Shown: positions 58,116-64,000 of the stretch, piece by piece
Numbering within the stretch: the stretch's first letter is position 1
Layout: each line of letters begins with the position of its first letter
Source: Prorocentrum cordatum
Lineage: Eukaryota; Sar; Dinophyceae; Prorocentrales; Prorocentraceae
Direction of reading: 5' to 3'
Length of the DNA: 64,000 nt
Assembly: GCA_963575745.1 (NCBI GenBank)
Contig: CAUYUJ010009813.1
Span: 297,225 to 361,224 of the forward strand
Notes under the pieces: generated by a model
Databases searched by the model: none
Told to the model about the DNA's origin: nothing
What the model saw: only the letters and a program-made list of their open reading frames with translations
Position numbers and translations under genes: made by a program

Positions 58116-58930
58116 GTGCGGGGGAAAGAGGAGGTCTTGGCAGAGAGCGAGAGAGAGAGAGAGAGAGAGGACAGAACTCTGTACACCATCTCAGCCCAGA
58201 GGCTGGTGGGATTCGACGCTGAGCTGGCCCGTATCCGTAAAAGATACAGCCAGCCCCGAGCGGCGACTCTCACGCGCGCCGTCCGGGCGCGCGCGGGCCA
58301 CCATCGCGCTCTCAGACTGCGCCAGAAGCGGTACACGACGAGGGTGTCGGCGACGCGAGCTCGGCCGTCCTTCGCGGAGGGCACGGGCGCGACCGACGTC
58401 TCGCACTGGCCCGACCTCAACACGAGCTTGCTGTGCGTCTCGGCGCTTGAGAAGCCCGCGCTCTCCATCGGCGAGTGGGCGGCGGAGCGGGACCGGTGTT
58501 CAGATCCCGCCTACCGGAGCCCGCATTTCATCATGCGCGAGGGCTTCTGGGAGAACACGGACCGTCTGAAGGATGCCGTGTCTGTTCACCTGGGGCGGCA
58601 GGTGCGGCGGCTCTCCAGGCTTCCTGGTGGCCGCCTGCACGCTTTCCGGCTTGTGCTCCTGACCCGGTTCTTGTCGTCCCCGCGGGATGCGATGGGACCG
58701 ATGGCCCAAGCCTGCGCGGGCGCCATTGGCAACCTGCGTTCCTTCGTCCTGGACGCCCCCACTGGATGCAAACGGCATACATACCACATGGTGTTCAGCA
58801 GGGTGGAGGTCGCGGCTGTCTTGGACCCGATCGCGCGGGCGCTCGCCCGACGAAGCTCCGCGAAGGACTGCGGGTGCAGGCCTCTTCCGGTTCCTCCGAA
58901 AGGGAACCCGACAGAGACAGCGGCGACGAC
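58116..58930 (+). CDS. Hypothetical protein (exon-like)
   Basis: After an Arg/Glu run caused by a GAGA microsatellite (58139-58168), the frame carries 240 residues of normal composition: LYTISAQRLVGFDAELARIR, DLNTSLLCVSALEKPALSIG, YRSPHFIMREGFWENTDRLK, LHAFRLVLLTRFLSSPRDAM and GAIGNLRSFVLDAP. It dissolves into a GAC-encoded run at about 58930 (the frame stays open to 59306). I recognise no domain. It may be a host-gene exon or part of an unknown element. Start and end are uncertain. Confidence 0.35.
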
Positions 58931-59057
58931 GACGGAGCGACGAGGAACGCGACGACGAGGGCGGCGAAGACGAGGACGACGACCACGCCGACGACGACGG
59001 CGAGGACGACGAGAACGCCGACGACGACGAGAACGACAAGTTCGACGGCGACAACGA

Positions 59058-59102
<45 letters not shown>

Positions 59103-59125
59103 GGACACCGAAGATGGGGCATCGA

Positions 59126-59170
<45 letters not shown>

Positions 59171-59225
59171 GGACACCGAAGATGGGGCATCGACGACGAC
59201 GCCGACGACGACGACACGAACGACG
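58930..59225. repeat. GAC trinucleotide array with a 67-bp tandem duplication
   Basis: (GAC)n/(GACGGC)n sequence. GAGGACACCGAAGATGGGGC followed by ATCGACGACG occurs at about 59100 and 59168, a duplication embedded in the triplet array. Asp, Arg or Thr runs on + and Ser/Val/Arg runs on - are not genes. Confidence 0.85.
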
Positions 59226-59301
59226 AGCCGCCCTGGGAGGCGCTTCCCTGTGAAGCCGCGCGGCTGCGCGTGGTGGGGAGAGGCTTGGGTGCGCGAGTTC
59301 C

Positions 59302-59476
59302 CCTGAGGACCTCTTCGAGCTGCTGCAGTTCGTACTCGGCGCTGTGGCCGCCGCGGGCCAGGGCCGGAAGGGGAATTTCCGGCGGCGGCCGGAGTTCCAC
59401 GCGCTGCAAGTGGCGCTAGACCTGCATGGGTTCGGTCTCGTGCACGTGGAATGCGTCGACGATTCGCACCGCTGAC
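59302..59476 (+). CDS. Possible terminal exon, unknown protein
   Basis: The frame reads PEDLFELLQFVLGAVAAAGQ, GRKGNFRRRPEFHALQVALD and LHGFGLVHVECVDDSHR, then TGA at 59474-59476. Composition and hydrophobic periodicity look like protein. There is no ATG; an acceptor-like GCGCGAG lies just upstream. It might be the last exon of the gene whose other part is at 58116-58930. Confidence 0.25.
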
Positions 59477-60428
59477 GCGGACGCCGTCGCCTTGTGTCCG
59501 GTGCCGCAACGGCGTCGTGCGGTGTCTGTGCCGCGGCGACGTTGTCGCAGCAATGAGCCCCGTGTCTGCGAGCAGGGTGCTCTCACTCCTCACAACCGCG
59601 GGTCCTGGCATGGGGCGGCGGATTGTCCTTTCTCCACGGGGTCCCGCGCTGGGCTCGCTCTCGTGCGCCGTTTTGAAGGATTGGGCTCAGTGCGAGCCAT
59701 CGCCACAGCGACGGGCCGCCAGCCACGCACTGTGCCCACCATCCTGTGCGCGCATGGCAAATACGCTCACGCGCACAATGGGCTAGACCAGGAGCCCGGC
59801 GGCAGCTCCCCTTTCTCCCCCCCGCGTCCCCGCCCCGCTGCTCCTCCACCGCCCTGCCCTCCTCCTTCCCCGCCCCCTCCCTCCTGTCCTGCTTCTCTCT
59901 CTGTCTTCTTTCTCTTCTTTCTCCGCCGTTCCCGCGACCTCCCCCCCGACTTCGCCCTGCTCGTCAGGGGCCTCGTCGCGGCTGTCTTTGTCGGAGTCGA
60001 TCGATGAAAGTTTCGTTGGCGCCTCCCTCGCACAGGCGGCGCGACGAAAGCGGCGCTGTCCGCAGCAAGGCAGGGCACTTAGGTGGGTAGACTTCGCTCA
60101 CCACCACCCTGGCCTCCTCGAGGCGGAAGACCTTTTCGCCGGAGGGGCACAGCGCAGTCCGCGTAGCTAGGGTAGCGATGCAACGCCTGGCGGCGCCCCG
60201 CCGAGCCGGATGCCTGCAGGTCCATCCCGCGCAGTCAGGCACCGGAAGTAAGAACGACAGCATCGATGGGAAGCGCGAGGAGCGGAAGACGAGGTCGAGA
60301 TGACGTAGGAAGAGGAGGAGCGGCAGCTGCCGCTGGAGCGGCAGCGGCCGGAGAATCAGCAGCGTCCCCAGCAACGAGCACCACCAATTGTTTCGCTGCC
60401 GGCTTTCCCGGGGCCCGAGAGCCGTTCT
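59477..60428. other. Gene-free interval
   Basis: No gene is accepted. At about 59667-59760 one frame reads LVRRFEGLGSVRAIATATGR and QPRTVPTILCAHGK, reminiscent of a transposase-type helix-turn-helix, but it is short and isolated. C/T-rich sequence fills 59805-59950. Confidence 0.4.
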
Positions 60429-60466
60429 GGTAGGGGTCAGCACTCGGGCACGTGCTGATCCCTACC
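60429..60466. repeat. Isolated copy of the satellite palindrome
   Basis: GGTAGGGGTCAGCAC pairs with GTGCTGATCCCTACC with one G-T pair. Pairing resumes outside (GAGCCGTT against AACGGCGGCTC, three extra bases in the right arm), giving a fold of almost 60 bases. No GAC array is attached. Confidence 0.8.
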
Positions 60467-60589
60467 ATAACGGCGGCTCCTTGTCGAGCACTCTCTGCTC
60501 GGAAGTTCCCCAATCACAGCTTGCCTCTGTAGGGGTCCTAGCGGATCAAGAGGTAAGGTGACGTTGGTGGCCGACTTCGGTGCCCGAGC

Positions 60590-60985
60590 CCGGGCGCCTG
60601 GGTGCCCGGCCCAGGGGTGCCCGGGAATGCCCGGGAGTGCCCAGGTGCCTAGGGGTGCCAAGGGGTACCAAATAGCCCAGTAACCCATTAGCCCTATATC
60701 ATCATAGCCCTATAGCCCTATAGCCCTCCAGCACTACAGCCCTATGGCCCTATAGCCCCATAGCCCCGTAGCTCCATGGCCCCATAGCCCTATAGCCCTA
60801 TAGCCTGATAGCCCTGTAGCCCAGAAACCCAGAAGCCCTATAGTCCTAGAGCTCTATAGCCCTACAGCACTATAGCCCTAATAGCCCTGTACCCCTATAG
60901 CCCTATAGCCCCAGAGCCCCAAAGCCATCTAACCCCACATCCCCATGGCCATTTAGCCCTACAGCCACATAGCCCTAAAACCCTA
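60590..60985 (+). repeat. GTGCCCGGG and CCCTATAG arrays
   Basis: 60590-60665 repeats GTGCCCGGG-like nonamers. 60670-60985 is a degenerate octamer array based on CCCTATAG (ATAGCCCT), with CCCTAAAACCCTAA at its right end. The octamer differs from the TTTAGGG telomere repeat, though the last copies resemble its complement. Confidence 0.8.
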
Positions 60986-61320
60986 AGGCCCCATGGCCCC
61001 GCCCAAAAAATCTGATTGGGTTTTTTGTCTGGTACAATTGTTGTGCGTGACGGGCATAGCCAGATTCCTACGGGGCGGCCCTCCTTCATCTTGAACATGC
61101 TCGAAGGCTGCTGATGTGTGGAAGGAAGAGGCAGATGGCGAGTTCCATGCGCCGAGTGTGCCCTGAGGGTTCGCCGAATTCTGAATTCTGGGATTCGCTG
61201 CGAGGCGGGGCCCGCAGCTGTAGAAAAAAGTAACCGCGCAACGCCGGCCACGGTCACGGCAGTCGCAGCCAAAAGGGGAGGCACCGTCAGCAGCAGCGGC
61301 AGAGGTACAGAACAACGAGC
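60986..61320. other. Gene-free interval
   Basis: No gene or repeat recognised; moderately GC-rich unique sequence. Confidence 0.4.
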
Positions 61321-61668
61321 GAGGAGGGGGAGGAGAACGAGGAGGAGGAGGAGGGGGAGGACGAGGAGGACACAGAGATGGAACAGATGCCGCGGCCCGA
61401 AATGATGAGCAACCTGCTGCTCGGCGGCTTCTCGGTTTTTGCGTTCTCCTCCCTCCCGCCCATCGCGCCTGGGCAGTTCTCGATCGGAGGCGAGCAACGG
61501 GCCGCCGCGGGCCGATCCAAGCGAGCCTTCGGGGCCGCCCTGGCGGTCATCGGAATGGCCCCGATGGCGCAAGACACTTTGCAGACGGTCCAAGACGGCC
61601 CAGGATGGCCCAAGAGCGCTCCAACGTTGCCCAAGATGGCCTCAACACGGCCTCAAAGGTTCATATGA
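61318..61668 (+). CDS. Hypothetical acidic/hydrophobic ORF
   Basis: An acidic run (GEENEEEEEGEDEEDTEM) leads into EQMPRPEMMSNLLLGGFSVF and AFSSLPPIAPGQFSIGGEQR, then RAFGAALAVIGMAPMAQDTL, before entering a CCAAGACGG tract. The first ATG is 61378. Two short hydrophobic stretches could be membrane segments. No family is recognised. Confidence 0.2.
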   Translation, partial: SEEGEENEEEEEGEDEEDTEMEQMPRPEMMSNLLLGGFSVFAFSSLPPIAPGQFSIGGEQRAAAGRSKRAFGAALAVIGMAPMAQDTLQTVQDGPGWPKSAPTLPKMASTRPQRFI

Positions 61669-61975
61669 TGCCCCAAGACGGCCCCAAGAGAGTCCCCAGG
61701 AGGACCTCAAGAAGCTAAATGTGTCAATGTCGTTAGAATGTTTCAACGATAATCTCCGTTTCGCCCAGACGGCCGAAGGGCCTCCAATATCACCCTAAGA
61801 CAGCCCAAGGAGCTCCCAAGAGGGCCAGAAGACGGTTCCAATACGGCCCAAGAGGGCGTCCATGAGGATTGAAGACAGCCCAGGAGGCTCCCCAGAGGGT
61901 TCCAAGAAGGCGCAGGAGGTCCCCAAGACGGCTCAAGAGGCTCCAAGATTGCTCCAGACGGCTCACGATGCCGCC
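61585..61975 (+). repeat. Degenerate CCCAAGACGG tract
   Basis: About 390 bases of the same family as 32-46 kb, with an interlude (61700-61760) of lower GC. No PPR module precedes it. Confidence 0.7.
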
Positions 61976-62159
61976 CAGAAGGAGTGGGAAATAGCGTCTC
62001 AACGGCTCGGCTAGCACAGTAACTTCCCTATCTCCCTCCGTCTCCTAAGTTTCCTCCTCCTCCTCATCCCCTCCTCCCTCGCCGCTGGTCCGCCCTGCAT
62101 TCTCTGCAGAGAAGCGGCCGCATACCGCTTCGCCGGCTCACCCTCGCCGGACACCCAAA

Positions 62160-62540
62160 CCTTCGCATGTCGATGACGATGACGGCCGCGCCGCGCCCGA
62201 CGGCGCTCTCAAGGCTTCCCGGGCGGAAACAACGTGCCGGCAAGGATCAGCGCTCGCCCGAGTGCTGATCCCTACAAAAACGCCGACTCCAACGACGCCT
62301 CAGACGACGACGCACACGACGACGACGGTTGCAGCGGCGACGACGATGTCGACAACGATGACAACCACGCGGCGCCCGACGGCGCCCTCAGGGCCTCCTG
62401 CGCGGAAACAGCGAGTTGGTAGGGATCAGCAGACGCCCGAGTGTTGATCCTTACAAAAACGCCGATTCGAACGACGACTCAGACGACGACGCCCACGGCG
62501 ACGACGACGACGGTGAAGCGACGGCGACGTCGACAACGAG
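62160..62540. repeat. Palindromic satellite, two further units
   Basis: Same unit as 47035-48066: palindromes at about 62235-62275 and 62414-62455 (GGATCAGC landmarks 179 bases apart), each followed by AACGCCGAYTCSAACGACG and a GAC/GGC run, with GCGCCCGACGGCGCCCTCAG between them. The second palindrome contains two G-T pairs and an unpaired centre. About 14 kb separates this from the main array. Confidence 0.9.
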
Positions 62541-62979
62541 CATCTCTCGGACAGCAATCCTCGGCAGTGCGCGCGGCCCGGGGCCCAAGGGGGGCACGGC
62601 CCGGCTCAGACAGCCACCCGCTTGCACCCGAAACACAAACCGAGGTCCCAAGACAGGCCCCAGCAGCTTCAGGAGACCCCCCAGGGCCCCAAGAGGGTCC
62701 GAACGGGCCGAAATTCCGTCCGAAGAGGCCCCCGGGGACATTCCAAAGGGCTTCCGAGGTGATCACAAGAGACCTCCAAACTGCCCCCCTCGCCGTCATC
62801 GCCATCGGTGTCGACGTCGCCGTCGTCGTCGTCATCAGCCCCCACTGCGCGGCATCACTATCGCCGCCCTGCCCCCACCGAAAACACACATGGCTCAAGC
62901 TCATACCGCCGAGCAATTCGCGCTGCCGACACAGCTCCTGACCACGTCTACTCCAAGCAATCCCGGAAGGACACCGACC
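62541..62979. other. Spacer with short CCAAGA tract and GTC run
   Basis: Contains a short CCCAAGAGGG-type stretch (62640-62760) and a GTC run (62805-62835). The long frame open through here is not credible before the ATG at 62980. Confidence 0.4.
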
Positions 62980-64000
62980 ATGGTCTTCACGCCGCAGCGG
63001 AGGACCGCTCCAGCACAGCCCGCTGGGGCGCAGCCCGCTAGGGCGCCGCCCGCGGCACGGCCTCGGACGAGCCTGCGGAGCCTCGCCGCCGCCGCGAGCC
63101 AGCAGATCGCGGCGTCGCCACCCGCGCGCCCTCAGCGCCCGGAGCCCAAGCCGGCGAATGCCCCCATCGAGATCAGCGTCTTCAAGTACACGGAGAATGC
63201 TTGCCTGCTCCACGAGACGTGGCCCAACTGCCCCTTGTGGGGCCTCCTCGTCAATCACAGCGCGTGGCCGACAGTTACGTACCAGGTTCTCAAGACGCTG
63301 CCCGAGTTCCTCCAGGCGTCGCATCAAAACAATGCCGACTTCCCCGGCAGCCTCTCGGAGCTGAAGACCAACCAGCACATCTCGGTCAACATCAGCCTCA
63401 AGCCCGACGACGACGAATTCGGCATGCCGATCGAGGCGGCACTGGGCCGACCACTCCTCGCAAACGTCACCGCCTCTCAAACTCTCTCCCAGGGGGTCCG
63501 CATTCCTTCCACGCCGCTCACCGGTCCCCCTTCCCCCTGTCCCCCTGTCCCAGTCGAATGGCCCCTCCCCGCGTGGCCGTCGCCCGCCGGGCGCGCCACC
63601 GCATCCCAATTCCTTTCCTGCAAGGCGTGGACGGTCGCGTTCTGGACCGCGGTTCCCGACGAAGGTGCGGGCAACGTTCCGGCGTTTCTCGACGACTATA
63701 CTTCTCCTGGCGGCGGGCGCGCACGTTGCCGAAGGAGGCGCCCCCGGGATGGCCCGCGGCTCAGGCCATGAAGGTGATCACCCATCACCGCGACGACGTG
63801 GACCTCACCACCTGCGACGCAGGAGCCATGGCCCTTCCGACGGAGATCCGCGCCGAGCAGGAGAAGCCCCCGGTAAACATCTTCACATACAGCCCTCCAT
63901 TCGGGAGGAAGATCATCCAGGCCACGATCGAGATCGACAGCGAGACGAAAGCCCTCTTCGGCTGGAGCGGGCGCACATGCCCCTTCCGCGCGGCGTTCGA
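62980..64000 (+). CDS. Unidentified protein gene, partial, runs off the window
   Basis: ATG at 62980 in ACCATGG context. The frame encodes a Pro/Ala-rich N-terminus (MVFTPQRRTAPAQPAGAQPA), then ordinary protein: APIEISVFKYTENACLLHET, WPNCPLWGLLVNHSAWPTVT, QVLKTLPEFLQASHQNNADF, ELKTNQHISVNISLKPDDDE and FGMPIEAALGRPLLANV. From about 63480 to 63640 the sequence is C/T-rich and may be an intron. CKAWTVAFWTAVPDEGAGNV continues in the first frame, and from about 63725 a different frame reads LPKEAPPGWPAAQAMKVITH, VDLTTCDAGAMALPTEIRAE and VNIFTYSPPFGRKIIQATIE to the window edge. An intron or frameshift must join them. I do not recognise the family. Confidence 0.5.

Noticed and set aside
60961-60995. 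Interstitial telomere
   Set aside because: Only a single CCCTAAAACCCTAA; the rest of the array is an octamer that does not match TTTAGGG, so a telomere origin is not claimed.
1-64000. tRNA, rRNA and SL RNA genes
   Set aside because: No cloverleaf-compatible tRNA, 5S or large rRNA segment or SL donor-intron structure was recognised by reading; a covariance-model scan would be decisive.

Overview
This window is nuclear DNA from a dinoflagellate, and it is overwhelmingly mobile and repetitive sequence. The clearest sign is an exact 22-base copy of the dinoflagellate trans-spliced leader (DinoSL) at 2264-2285. High GC content, plant-like pentatricopeptide (PPR) motifs of the form SYNAGISACEKG, long trinucleotide arrays and several divergent LINE-type retroelements fit the same group. 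I cannot name a species. No rRNA or tRNA gene and no intact housekeeping gene was recognised. All readable coding sequence lies on the + strand; long minus-strand open frames are mirror images of GC-rich repeats.

Layout. 1-2.26 kb: simple and tandem repeats with one MITE-like inverted-repeat element. 2.26-8.79 kb: a nearly full-length LINE that begins at a spliced-leader relic (intact ORF1; ORF2 with endonuclease, reverse transcriptase, zinc motif and RNase H, broken by frameshifts). 8.8-12.3 kb: a 0.74-kb CTC array, an acidic unknown ORF and a second copy of the MITE-like family. 12.5-17.3 kb: a second LINE with endonuclease, YVDD reverse transcriptase, C2H2 fingers and an intact third ORF. 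17.6-20.5 kb: tandem repeats and CTC arrays. 20.6-23.0 kb: a decayed LINE fragment. 24.6-27.7 kb: microsatellites and a LINE whose reverse transcriptase lacks motif C. 28-46 kb: a domain of degenerate CCCAAGACGG-type tracts, repeatedly headed by short PPR modules and interrupted by a CAGCCT satellite, a 73-bp satellite, hairpins and microsatellites. 46-48 kb: a 178-bp tandem duplication, then a satellite whose unit carries a palindrome of about 50 bases. 48.8-56.7 kb: a Helitron-type rolling-circle transposon with five helicase-associated (HA) repeats, a broken Rep, an intact PIF1-like helicase and a broken OTU protease. 57-64 kb: a possible spliced-leader retrogene, more copies of the palindrome, unknown ORFs, a CCCTATAG array and, running off the right edge, an unrecognised gene that looks like ordinary coding sequence.

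How it fits together. The LINEs supply their own ORF1 nucleic-acid-binding protein, EN, RT and RNase H. The spliced leader at the first LINE's 5' end implies that its RNA was trans-spliced before being copied back. The Helitron supplies Rep and helicase, but its Rep carries a lost HUH histidine and a frameshift inside the tyrosine motif, so this copy is probably dead. Frameshifts in the LINEs fall repeatedly in homopolymer runs, so part of the apparent decay could be assembly error. The most unusual structure is the palindromic satellite (47.0-48.07 and 62.16-62.46 kb, with single copies at 57.27 and 60.43 kb): several copies carry paired changes in both arms, so the fold itself, not just the sequence, appears to have been kept.
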